Shown here in pieces: positions 53,951-64,000 of a stretch of 64,000 nucleotides of DNA. The stretch is from Elmis aenea (taxonomy: Eukaryota; Arthropoda; Insecta; Coleoptera; Elmidae): contig OX393583.1 of NCBI GenBank assembly GCA_947652605.1, positions 9,589,222-9,653,221 on the forward strand. Reading direction: 5' to 3'. Position numbers and translations under genes: made by a program. The notes under the pieces were generated by a model, which saw nothing but the letters and a program-made list of their open reading frames with translations, ran no database searches and was not told the origin of the DNA. Every line of letters starts with the position of its first letter. The stretch's first letter is position 1.

Positions 53951-54639
53951 TTTTCATTGCACCTGCATAGCTTAAATTATCACTGATTAAAATTTTATTT
54001 CACTAATTGAATTAGTCAAAATCTGTTCTTAGGTGCATCTTATTTAAATATGCTCCAGGAAATTATTTATTACGTTTATCTGGTTGTATTGTTTTTGGTA
54101 TTAAATTGTTAAAATTTAACAAGTTTACAATGCACACAAAAAACGTATTTGATGTCTTACTTACATCTTTGCAGTTTGTGTCATTTCGTAGAACAAAATG
54201 TTTAAACTACGCTGCCACGAATAAGACCTTTGCAAAAATAAAATGACACCAGTTGTACGTATAACTTGACAACGGAATGTAAATATAATAAAAAAACGCA
54301 GATAACAAACTCATTAAATTATTTTTTAATGCGACTGTTGTTAAAATGAAAATAAAAAATATTGTTTTGAAACATGAAACTGATTTTTTTCGTAAGTGTG
54401 TATATCCATCTTCAATTTTTTACTTTTTAGTGTTAATAATTTTTTTTAGTTGCTAGTTATTAATACCTTATTGGACCCAACATTCGGCATTGTAAGATGG
54501 TGCCTAAAGATCAAAGACCTAAATGTGTGTTTAGTACTTTCTCAATCCTTAAAAATAAACTCGAAAGAAAAAAATTGTACCATCAACACGATATTTTCAC
54601 AACAATCATTCATGTGGTAAGCATTTAATTCGAACTAAC
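53951..54639. other. Intergenic, no gene recognised
   Basis: AT-rich, without a supported coding segment, RNA gene or TIR pair. Confidence 0.4.
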
Positions 54640-54836
54640 AATAAAAGCCATGTACGAAAAAACGGTAAATATTGTAAGAACACAAAATGAAGAATCGGAA
54701 GCGTTTGAAACAGAACAGTGTTAAAACAAGGATGCGTGCTCAGTCCATTATTATTCTCAGCAGTATAGATGGGGTAATTAAAGTAGTAAAACAAAAAATG
54801 AGACCGTTTTACCTAGGCAACTGGAAAATGGAAAGA

Positions 54837-56865
54837 ATAATAATAATAATAATAATAATAATAGGCTTTATTTAGTTTTAAAAGAAACTATTTATACATC
54901 AATCTTTACAACTAGTACTTCAAATTAAAATTGCAATTTTACATAGGTCTTACAACCTTCTTTAAACGCATGCAGATTAACAGAATATTTTAATTCGTTT
55001 GGTAATTGATTAAATAATTTTAGCCCTTTGTAATAGAGCGAGTTCTGTGTACTACTTTTTTTACATTTAGGCAGTCTAAAATGTTCTCTTTGTCTTGTTT
55101 CATAATCATGCTGTTCTTTGTTGTATATCAGATATTTACTCATATATCCTGGCATCATATGGTTTATACATTTATATATTAGAACCAAAACGTTATACAC
55201 TGTATTTTGCCATATATTAAGGAACCCCAACTTATTATGCATATATTCAATTTTAGTTAATTTAGAACACTGTAATATGATACGCAAAGCTCTGTTTTGC
55301 TGCTTTTGTAATTTTTTTAGATCCCCCTCATTACTTAGAAATATTATGCTACTGCAATAATTAAAGTATGGTTCTATCATTGTATGATAGCCCAATATCC
55401 TAGCTTCAAAGTTTAATTTATTCGATATTCTCCCAAAATAACTAATTTTTGCACCAACTTTTTTTACAATATAATCTATGTTCTTTTTAAATTTTAGATG
55501 ATTATCTATAATTACCCCTAGGTATTTAAACTCTTCAACTATCTCTACTTTATTATTATCTATAAATACGTTAACATTTGACATATTGCTGAATTGTGTA
55601 CTACCTATTACCATGCATTTTGTTTTAGATACATTCAACTCCAGTTTATTAGCTTTAAACCAATCTGTTACTTCAATTAAATCTTCGTTTATGACATTAA
55701 CTGTTGTTTGTAAATCTTCACCTGATACCGAAATTAACGTATCATCTGCAAATAAATGCATGTCACACGATTTAACTGTCTGCGTAATGTCATTTATGTA
55801 AATATTGAATAAAACTGGACCTAAAACTGATCCTTGTGGTACACCTAACTCGTTAATAATTGCCTTTGATTCTACTTTTCCCACCCTGGTTTTTTTGAAA
55901 TCTGTTTGATAAATAACTTTCAAACCATTTTAGTTCATTCCCTTGGATTCCGTACATTTGTAATTTTTGCAAAAGTCTTTTTCTACAGATGGTTTCAAAT
56001 GCTCGTTTCAGATCGACAAAAACTGCCAAAATTATTTTATCGTTTTCAATTTCATCTCTCCAATTTGTTAAAACTAAATTCAATGCTGTTTCGCATGAAT
56101 GCTTATGTCTAAATCCTGATTGAGAATCTGAAATAGTTTTGTTACTGTTAAGAAATTCTACGAGTTGTTGTTTAACTATAATTTCTAATATTTGTTTTAT
56201 TTTAGGTAACATATTTATAGGTCTAAACTCACCGCATTTTTTAGTGTTAATAATTTTTGGAATAGGAATAACCGTATTAATTTTCCAAATTTCTGGTACT
56301 ACCCCGTACTGTAATGATTCATTTATAATGTTAACTAATGTTTGCCCGATTACTGGTAAGGCATCCCTTATTGTACTAAGTGAAATATTATCTGTACTAC
56401 TTGAATTTTTGATAGTATTCACTATTTTGTATACTTGGTCTAAGATAACACATCTAAATTTAAAGGTGTCACTAGCACTTTTTATTTTAAGAATTGGATT
56501 TATTGGAGAAGGAATATTTTCGTTAATATCTTTTATGCTGTTTACAAAGTATTCGTTAAATTTCGTGGCTAAATCTGATTCATTCGTAATTTCCAAGTCA
56601 CCAAAATTCACCTTTTTAATTTTAACATTCTTGTTTCCCCCCAGTATTTCTTTAAGAGCTCTCCACATTTTAGTCGAATTATTTTGACAACTTTTTAATT
56701 TATTTTCGGTATATGAATTTTTAGCAAATTTAATTAATTTAGTATATTCATTTCTTGCTGATTTGTACATTTCCCAGTAGTGTCCTAATTTGGTTAATTT
56801 CGCTATTTTATAAAGACTGTCTCTCTCTTTTTGTTTAGATTTAAGTTCCGTTGTAATAAATAAAC
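54837..56865 (-). mobile_element. LINE-B, 5'-truncated, with (ATT)n tail
   Basis: Minus-strand LINE ending in about nine ATT units at 54838-54862. Its coding part is 54925-56770. It lies inside LINE-A between WKMER and KFADD, so it is the younger insertion. Tail type and protein suggest the CR1/L2-like broad group, not proven. Confidence 0.8.
54925..56770 (-). pseudogene. LINE-B reverse transcriptase with one frameshift
   Basis: The first frame 56770-55853 holds the fingers and motif A region: GEFRPINMLPKIKQILEIIV, SGFRHKHSCETALN and AVFVDLKRAFETI. The second frame, to 54925, holds GVPQGSVLGPVLFNIYINDI, HLFADDTLI and the thumb to a natural stop. The two overlap by about 70 bases, and a single small indel near 55900 would account for the break. 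Otherwise it is remarkably intact. Confidence 0.8.
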
Positions 56866-57045
56866 ATAACTGAGCTAAAGTTCGCAGACGACATAGTCTT
56901 AGTCTCGGAAACAGAGAAGAATCTGCAACATAATCTAGAAACTCTAAACTAGGAATTGGAAAAAATCAATATGAAAATAAATACCGAAAAAACTAAAACT
57001 ATGATCGTTACAACAGAGAACAAAGGGCATAACATCACTCTAAAT

Positions 57046-58647
57046 GGGGTGGCGGTAAATTGCTCGAATACAATTGCTCGAAGGTAAATTGCTCGAATAC
57101 AATTGCTCGAAATACAATTGCTCGAATGGGAAATTGCTCGAAATGTAAATTGCTCGAATGACAATTGCTCGAAAGACAAATTGCTCGAAATGTCATGATT
57201 ATAATGTGTCATATATCCGTTAATGTCGTAAATATCAAAAACATTTATAAACAGGGCCGCCGCGTGTAGGTGGGCAGGTTGTGCACCGCACAAGAGCGGC
57301 TCATCAAGGGGGCGGTAAATTCATGAATAATTTAAGTTTTGCATATTTTGTATTATATTTATTTTCAATTCGTGCCAAAACGCCAGATTGTTCAAATCAT
57401 TCACTTCAGAATTTTAATTAATACCATTTTACGATAGGGGATGATGCCACACAAATATGGGTATAAACTACAGGCCTATGGGCCTCTTTACGGAGAAAGC
57501 CGACAAGTTCCGGGCAAATAAACCCTTCACGAATAAGTGAATTAATTAAAACTTTTGTGGCATTAAAAGCACGAAGAGTACAAATTTGATTTTGTACTTT
57601 AATATGATATTTCATTTATATGTAAATTATCCTCCTAAATGTTCTTTGGACATTGTAGTCGCTTTTATTAATGTATAAGCTTTGAAAAACTAATTTCCCC
57701 GGAAGCTACAGATACGGGTAGCGGTTAATAAATACGCAATACAATGGCAGTATTTGGAAACGTTTCTGTTAATTTATTTTTATAAGTACAGTACAGCGTT
57801 GCAACACATGAATAAAAAGAAGCTCTGGAATGTATCTTAATTCCAGATATTGTATCAATTGTTCTGTGTGACTCAAATCTAGGGTGGTATCAAGAAAGAA
57901 CAATATTTCGACTCTATCTATTTGTAAAATATTTTGTTTTATGACTTCAGAAATAACAGGAATGATTTTATTTTATATTTTGTTACCCAAATCATTTGTA
58001 TTACCTATATATATTATTTTTTGTGATGTTTGGATACGTTTTTAGTTTCGTATTATCTTGTTGTGTTGAATCAACGTTTATTACTTAACGACATTTGAAG
58101 TTCCAATCAAGACAACTGTATTCATTAGTAAGTAGCGCATGTTGATCATTAAATATTTTAAAATGATAATAAAATACCGTTTATCGCGATTTTGAAAAAA
58201 CTTAATAACTTCTTGTAAGTTTTTGTCAGTTTGGTAACATTCGATAATAATATCATTCTCGTCTTTAGGATAATCCCTATAACTTGACGAGAACAATTTT
58301 CAATCAAACAATCTCTAATTTTTATGGTTACATATTTTGGCCAAGTACTCGGATCGCTAACAAAAGTTTTGGGTTCATTGAATCAGAATCCAAAATTTCT
58401 TAAACTGTAAGACTGCAACTTCTAGTGACATTATGGTGTGATTCATTTCATCATTATTTAATATATGTGGTTCATCAAACTGATCTTGTTGTACATAGGT
58501 TTAATTTTATACTTTACTATTCATACATATATGATATATTTGTTTTTTTTAGTCTTATTATTTCCCATTCGAGCAATTGTTTTTCGAGCAATTGTATTCG
58601 AGCAATTGTATTCGAGCAATTTACCTTCGAGCAATTTACACCAAACC
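57046..58647. mobile_element. DNA element with iterated AATTGCTCGAA termini
   Basis: The left end GGGGTGGCGGTAAATTGC is followed by about nine AATTGCTCG repeats to 57190. The right end carries at least five inverted repeats (CGAGCAATT, 58570-58637) and closes GCAATTTACACCAAACC. CTCTAAAT flanks it exactly at 57038-57045 and 58648-58655. Inside are a decayed hAT-like piece near 57253 and a 65-codon minus-strand frame at 57418-57615 that I cannot assign. The superfamily is uncertain; 8-bp duplications occur in hAT, P and others. Confidence 0.75.
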
Positions 58648-58905
58648 CTCTAAATGGGCTTAGGTTGGGACAGGTAGAACGCTTTAAATGTTTAGGAGTG
58701 GTCATAGAGAAAAATGGAGGCATGGACAAGGAAATAAGCGAAAGGACAGGAAATGTGGGAAGAATATTTAAGAGTTAAAGAACAACATTTTTTGAAAGTA
58801 GAGAAGTCTCAAAACTAAGAGAAATGGAAGTGGTAAAAAAGATAGTAACTCGGGCACTTTTACACGGAAGTGAAACGTGGACACTCACAAACAAAAATAG
58901 TAAAC

Positions 58906-59861
58906 CGGAACTGAACCGGCACCGCCGAACCGGTTACCGAATCTTTATAAAATAAAAACCGGTGGTTCGGACCATAAACCGAAAAGTTAAAATTTATCGA
59001 ACCGGTAACCGGTACTGAACCGTTATTCTTTGCCTTTCAAGTCCCTGATTAAGAGAAACAAGATAATAAAATAAATTATGATAAATTGCTAAATATGTGT
59101 AGCTATAAAAACATGCATATCTGTTCTTCAATTATTGTTTTTGACTCTGACACAAAAAGGCATTGAAATTTTTTATTTATATTTTAGGTACACCTGTCAG
59201 CCAACTGAGACAGATACAACAAAAACGTTATTTTCAACTGGACTTTTTTCGGCATCGAAAGGTTTGTTTATTTTGAAAAACTTTAATTTCATTAGAAGCT
59301 TAATTCACCTTCGTTTTTAAAAAGTGCCTTTTTAAGTTAAAAATTAACAACTGCTAATTCGTTGTACATGACTTTTTAAGACCGGCATATTAACAAAAAC
59401 ATAACTGAACTATTCACGGTTATTCCACATATGTGTGGTCGGTACTTCGATAAAGTACTTTGAACTCTCCTCTTGAGAGAGTGAGGATTATAATATTAAC
59501 ATTCCATTGATCAAACGTTAAAAGATAAAATCCATAGCTGGATATATTTTATATTATCATTTGCATTGTCCGCAATTAGATTTTACTAGAATGTAACAAA
59601 AAAAAGAAGAATAACGATGTATGAAGCAACACTACACAACAATCGACAGAAGATAGCTAAATGGTATTAAAATATATCCGCTAAATTAGCTCGATATTGA
59701 CAAACAGATTTATTGGTTTAACAAATTTTCCATTGAATTTACAATTACATACTTTAATAAGTGTTTATTTTTAGATTAAACTAATTTTCATATTTGCTAT
59801 CCTTAACGATCAAGTAAGTTAGGAAATTATATTTTACAAATGAACCATTTATTATGAAAGT
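58906..59861. other. Intergenic, no gene recognised
   Basis: Starts with a run of ACCGGT-rich sequence (58910-59030), possibly a decayed element similar to 6655-6710, then AT-rich sequence without a supported feature. Confidence 0.4.
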
Positions 59862-60667
59862 AATATTATTATTATTATTTCCGCGTAGGTGGTTCCCTTT
59901 CGGGTTCCTGTACTGCGACCTTTTGGTCTATTCTCTGTTGTATACCCTCTGGTGATAGCCAATCCTGTGTTTACGGAAAACTTCAGAATTTTCTTTCAGG
60001 GTGTTTTCTAAACTCTTCTTGGTTGGCTTTTTCCATCCCCAAAAGTCTACGCCGATAGTATGTGAATCCTCCACACTGGCATATTACGTGAAGAGGAGTT
60101 TCTTCTTCTTCTTTGCTACTTGCAACTATACTAAGTTATCGGCATACATGAGTTCGTTTATCTTAATTTGTTTAAGTTTCCTGTACCCTAAGTGCACCCC
60201 CTTTGCTGTCTGGTTTATTTCTTTTCCTATGTCATCCATTATTATTATGAACAGAGGAGAACTCAGAATGCTACTTTGCCTGACGCCGTTTGTTGTTACA
60301 AAATCTTTTGATGTGTTTCCTCCAATCTTCACAATATTCTCAGTTTTGTAGTACATACTTTTCACTGCCTTAACCCTAGGAGGTTCAACCAGGTCTGTGC
60401 AGACCTTTTGCTTGTAAACGTGTGTATAACTTTTTTGTTTTGCGTGTTAGAGACGAAGCCGTCCATGACTTCCTAGAAGCGGCTGTGGCGAACACAATGA
60501 GCACAAAATCAGACCGCTTATGTGTTTGTGCTCGGTTTTATTCGTGTTTACAAATGAAATGGTTCAAACGGCACAACCAGGTCTGTGCAGACCTATGAAT
60601 GGTATGAATGGTGGGGCAGGCAATTGAAACAGGTTTTGACTTGTATGTGTGTAAAACGTGTATGTAG

Positions 60668-60780
60668 AACGTGCTCATGATGAACTTGGAGCGTCTATAT
60701 GTCCCGGGTGCCCAGATAACTATTGATGAGCAATTGTTCCTGTACCGAGGCCGCACGCGCTTCACCCAGTATATACCGTC
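60668..60780 (+). pseudogene. piggyBac transposase fragment
   Basis: Reads YVPGAQITIDEQLFLYRGRT and FTQYIPSKL. This is the block around the first catalytic aspartate (TIDEQ) and the RGR..F.QYIPSK signature of piggyBac transposases. It is cut off by a hAT insertion, and no other transposase block was found. Confidence 0.75.
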
Positions 60781-60785
60781 GAAAC

Positions 60786-61940
60786 TAGTGATTGCAATAC
60801 CGGACCAAAATTCAATACCGGTATTCGGTATTTATTCGCAAGTAATACCGGTATACCGGTATTAATACCGGTATTGCTTTTTTAAAAAAGTATTAATTTT
60901 GAAAATACAATATGTATATGCATTTTACACATATGTACATATAGCAAGTATAATGTCAAAACACAAATTTACATAAAATAAAGAAACTTAAAAAATTACA
61001 TAATCTGTAAAAAAATATGGACACAAAAAACTGAAGATATACAGGGTACCTAATTGATTGGGACAGGGCATTAAAAATATATGAAGAATGAAAAAGGGTA
61101 TTGATCTGAAATTTTGGTTATGACTATAATGGCATTATGATCTGTTTAATGAAAATATTTTCAAGATGGCCACCCTTCCGGAAGTACCGGAAGTTGACGT
61201 CTACTTTCTTATTTCAAATACAATGGTCTATTTTTTATTGCATTTTTGGATTTAACACGTTATTTTAGAGGGTCTATTAATAGCAGACCCTATACCTAAG
61301 TGCAGTCGTTTTTTAGACTTTTTTGAAATTTTTTGATTTTCATCTGAATGTTTAATATTATCTATCGCCGCCATTTTTGAAGAGAAAACACTTAAATTTA
61401 GACTATGCATAGAAGAATTTTTGCAATCGATGCATTACTTACAGGGTGTCCAAAATTTAATTTTCTTTTAATACAATTTCAGACCAATAAAACTCGTTTT
61501 TTTTAAATACAATGCCCATTTTTTTTTTCATTTTCTAATTCAAAAGTAAATTCTACATCAATCTATATTAGCGTTTCCTATACCTATCTGCAATAATTTT
61601 CGGGTTATTAAAAATTTTTGATAAAGTTAAGAGAAATTGCAACATTTTTTAATGAAATGACAGCAAATATTCCAATGTTGCAATATTCTTTCGTCTTCTA
61701 ATAATATCATCTCTCTTTTAATTAACTTAAATACATCATTTTGTGGCACAATTTTGTGTTTTGCATTTATTGCTATTTTTTTATTTATGGCAGACTGCAA
61801 TTATAAAATATTGAAAATCAAAAAAAAAAAAAAAATAATAATACCGAATACCGGTATTAGACCATCAAATGAGACGGTATTTCGGTATTGTAAAATGGCA
61901 CGGTATACCGGTATTCGGTATACCGGTATTGCAATCACTA
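60786..61940. mobile_element. hAT-type element nested in the piggyBac remnant
   Basis: TAGTGATTGCAATACCGG at the left mirrors CCGGTATTGCAATCACTA at the right, with many ATACCGGTATT palindromes near both ends. GTCGAAAC flanks it exactly at 60778-60785 and 61941-61948. The interior includes the 61037-61440 repeat. Confidence 0.88.
61037..61440. repeat. Dispersed repeat shared with citron intron 10
   Basis: Inverted copy of 29650-30075, including CATACCTAAGTGCAGTC-type and CCGGAAGTTGACGTC-type blocks, ending TTACAGGGTGTCCAAA as in 27961. Confidence 0.6.
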
Positions 61941-62712
61941 GTCGAAACATATTTACACACACTTTTAGGACACCTGCCTATGCATTCCCATACAAATCCC
62001 ATATAGGTCTGCGCAGACCTAGTTGTACCAGTTAGCGCCAAAAAATCCCTGAACCTCCTAGGGTTAATTAACTTGTCATTCACTCCTCGGACTTTCATTA
62101 TATTTCATAATTCTTCTCTGTTTAAACTGTCAAAGGCTTTCCCCAAATCGATTGTACATAGTAGCAACTTGTTATTAGTGCTTATTATTTTTTCGGTGAT
62201 TTGTCTTACAATAAAGATCCAGTCTTGGGTTGATCTCCCCGCTCTAAATCCTGCTTGTGTATCCCGTAGCGTGGATTTTATTTTTGCTCTGAGTCTCTCT
62301 TCAATTACCCTTTCATATATTTTAAATGCTACACGTTATAGTGAAAGACTAAATTATAATAAATTATTTGTCTTCCCAATTTTTTCCGAAAATGGACTTA
62401 CACCTCCTTTATAATAAACGGTTCAAATAGTGGTGATTTGTTTGATTTTTTAGCTAACCGATCTGCCGCGTCGCAGAATGTATCCTTTTAATACTACTCT
62501 AATGCCTAATTTACATTGGTATAGTAGCTAATGCAAGTAACTAAATCAAGTAACTAAATTTAGCTACTTGCACCGTGTAGACAGCTTTGTTTAGTACTTG
62601 CGCAAGTAAACAATTTAGTGACTTTTTGAGTAAAGTAAATAGAAATCATTACTATTTACTTAAAGACTATTGTCAAATACTAAACAATTTCCTTAAATTG
62701 GGTGTAGACCTC

Positions 62713-63340
62713 GTATACAGGGTGCACCACGACCCTGAGATTCTTCGATAGCTCCTTTATTAATGAAAATATCAAAAAATGTTTAATACAAATATTGTGC
62801 GAACCTATTTTCTACATAACCTAAAATTATTTTCAAATATACAGGGCGTTTCGTTTGACCGGCACATATAAAAATTTAATTTTTTTAAATAGAACACCCT
62901 GTATATTTTTACATTTTTGGATTCCTCTTAAAATTTACTTTAAAAAATGTTAAAGGTTATATGGATCTTAAGTCAACCGTTTTCGTAAAATTTACATTTT
63001 TGTGAAAATTTTGAGCGATACAGCACTGTCAATTTTTTTTTACATTAAAGTTATTTAAAAAAGCGGTAAAATTTCGTTTAAAATTTAGATTGACAATAAA
63101 TTAATTAACACTTTGCGCTAGCTACATTTTAAAAATATTATACAGGGTGTTTTTTACGCTTGGTCAAACTTGTGAAACTTTAAACATCGATAAGTCATTT
63201 TTCTTAAATACAACACCCTGTATATTTTTACATTTTCTTGTAGAGAATTTAATTGTCTTTCGAAATTATTAAGCATGTCCTATACCTAAAGTTAATATTT
63301 TTCGAGCTATCTCGATTTTTATTAGTATTACTAAGGCAAT
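62713..63340. mobile_element. TIR ends and two mini-TIR units
   Basis: TACAGGGTGCACCACGACCC starts at 62716 without a visible partner. Two short units with facing ends (62840-62907 and 63139-63224) repeat the pattern ACAGGGNGTTT...AACACCCTGTATA. CACCCTGTATATTTTTACAT follows each. Confidence 0.5.
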
Positions 63341-63349
63341 TAAAATATT

Positions 63350-64000
63350 TTAAAGTGGGCCATGGACGTAAGTCGTAATTTTTCAAAGAATTTTTAAACA
63401 AAAGAATAAAAAGAGCTGCAACTTTAATTTTAGGCTAAAAATGTACCCCATTTTACCGAAAATTATCGTACAAATTGTTCAAGATTATGTCCTTGTTCTA
63501 CGCACAGCCGTAGACCTTGTCTGAAAGGCTCTAGCTCCCTTTATAACATTTCGGGGGTTATACCATCAAAAGCAACACGAATCCTGTTCTGCACATCTTC
63601 AGCAGTTGTTGGGGTGTCTTGATACACCTGTTTTATGGGTCCCCACAAAAATAAATCTATAGGGGTAAGATCAGGTGACCTAGGTGGCCAGGAGATTGGT
63701 CTACCTCGCCCTATCCATCTATTAGGGTATTCTGTGTTCGGCAACTGCATTACTTTCTGTGTTGCTTTTAATGGTATAACCCCCGAAATGTTATCAAAAG
63801 TGCTAGAGTCTTTGAGACAACATCTACGACTGTGCGTAGAACATGAACAAGGATATAATTTTAAACGATTTATACGATAAATTTCGGGGAAAAGGGGTAC
63901 ATTATTGGACTAAAATTAAAGTTGGAGCTCTTTTTATTCTTTTGTTTAAAAATTCTTTGAAAAATTACGACTTACGTCCATGGCCCACTTTAAAATATTT
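63350..64000. pseudogene. Palindromic mariner/IS630-like transposase remnant
   Basis: The minus strand 63541-63750 encodes RPISWPPRSPDLTPIDLFLW, the WPxxSPDLxPxDxxLWG block before the last catalytic residue in Tc1/mariner-type DDE transposases. It ends FDGITPEML. Facing it, plus strand 63765-63880 encodes GITPEMLSKVLESLRQHLRL to a stop. The same protein tail thus occurs in both orientations. The outer arms (63350-63410 and 63935-63995) are also inverted copies. The window cuts the right side. Confidence 0.7.

Larger units (their letters stand above)
54640..58905 (+). mobile_element. LINE-A copy split by two later insertions
   Basis: Three collinear pieces belong to one plus-strand LINE: 54640-54836 (RTQNEESEAFETEQ, KVVKQKMRPFYLGNWKMER), 56866-57045 (KFADDIVLVSETEKNLQHNL, the catalytic box) and 58648-58905 (GLRLGQVERFKCLGVVIEKN and SETWTLTNKN). 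LINE-B at 54837-56865 and the iterated-terminus element at 57046-58647 separate them. It has stops of its own, so it was decaying before or after the insertions. Confidence 0.8.
60374..62063. mobile_element. piggyBac-type element with TTAA target duplication
   Basis: Ends CCCTAGGAGGTTCA and TGAACCTCCTAGGG lie between TTAA at 60370-60373 and 62064-62067. The CCCTAG start and TTAA target are hallmarks of piggyBac. The palindrome AGGTCTGTGCAGACC recurs near both ends (60389, 60582 and, as AGGTCTGCGCAGACC, 62004). Confidence 0.85.
59862..62412 (-). mobile_element. LINE-C remnant with (AAT)n tail, split by a piggyBac-type element
   Basis: Minus-strand pieces: 62068-62410 (YERVIEERLRAKIKSTLRDT, QAGFRAGRSTQDWIFIVRQI, IDLGKAFDSLNREEL), 60126-60365 (TTNGVRQSSILSSPLFIIIM, INELMYADNLV) and 59880-60120 (EEEETPLHVI, LLGMEKANQEE). 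The last join skips the thumb, an internal deletion. A short ATT run at 59866-59880 is the tail. The C-terminal part matches 14988-15500. Confidence 0.75.

Noticed and set aside
57057..57195. Spaced direct repeats resembling a small CRISPR array
   Set aside because: Spacers are only a few bases, and an inverted set at 58570-58637 shows these are transposon termini.
63635..63880. 81-codon plus-strand frame read as a gene
   Set aside because: Only the last part matches the transposase tail; it crosses the fold-back centre.

Overview
The window looks like a piece of an AT-rich, transposon-dense insect nuclear genome. The order cannot be fixed from sequence alone, though a beetle would fit. Three host protein-coding genes can be assembled exon by exon with GT-AG splice sites and consistent intron phases. 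All three are on the minus strand. Everything else recognisable is repetitive DNA, mostly DNA transposons with terminal inverted repeats (TIRs), hAT-type insertions and broken LINE retrotransposons, often nested three deep.

Left part (about 365-17027): two tandem secreted hyaluronidase genes (glycoside hydrolase family 56), gene A at 510-6876 (354 aa) and gene B at 11665-16703 (350 aa). Each has five exons with identical exon phases, a signal-peptide first exon, the acidic D-x-E catalytic pair and four cysteines. They arose by a segmental duplication that also copied a LINE fragment in intron 1. Since then each copy has gained different transposons. One hAT insertion in gene A has an exact 8-bp target duplication, and gene B still shows the unoccupied site.

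Middle part (21995-48278): a complete 13-exon citron kinase gene (Drosophila sticky orthologue, predicted 1931 aa) with AGC-type kinase, long coiled coil, C1 zinc finger, PH and CNH domains. It acts in cytokinesis. Its coding exons are intact, but its introns are packed with TIR elements, including several long palindromes and a 1.5-kb minisatellite of 14-bp units at the centre of a nested palindrome. One intron holds a small TIR element that carries an open fragment of another host gene, polybromo (bromodomains 3 and 4), on the opposite strand. I consider this transposon gene capture the most notable item in the window. A tandem array with a period of about 173 bp sits just beyond the citron 3' end. 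CCAAT, TTTGAA and Myb-like motifs sit just upstream of the citron start codon.

Right part (48279-64000): no host gene seen. It contains a 99-bp perfect inverted repeat with hammerhead-ribozyme-like core motifs, a nearly complete LINE reverse transcriptase (52240-53950), a LINE split by a second LINE and by an unusual element with iterated AATTGCTCGAA termini (54640-58905), and a LINE split by a piggyBac-type element that is itself split by a hAT element (59862-62412). The window ends in a palindrome containing remnants of a mariner/IS630-like transposase.

Coordinates of transposon edges were read by eye and are approximate to a few bases unless a target duplication is quoted. No database search was possible.
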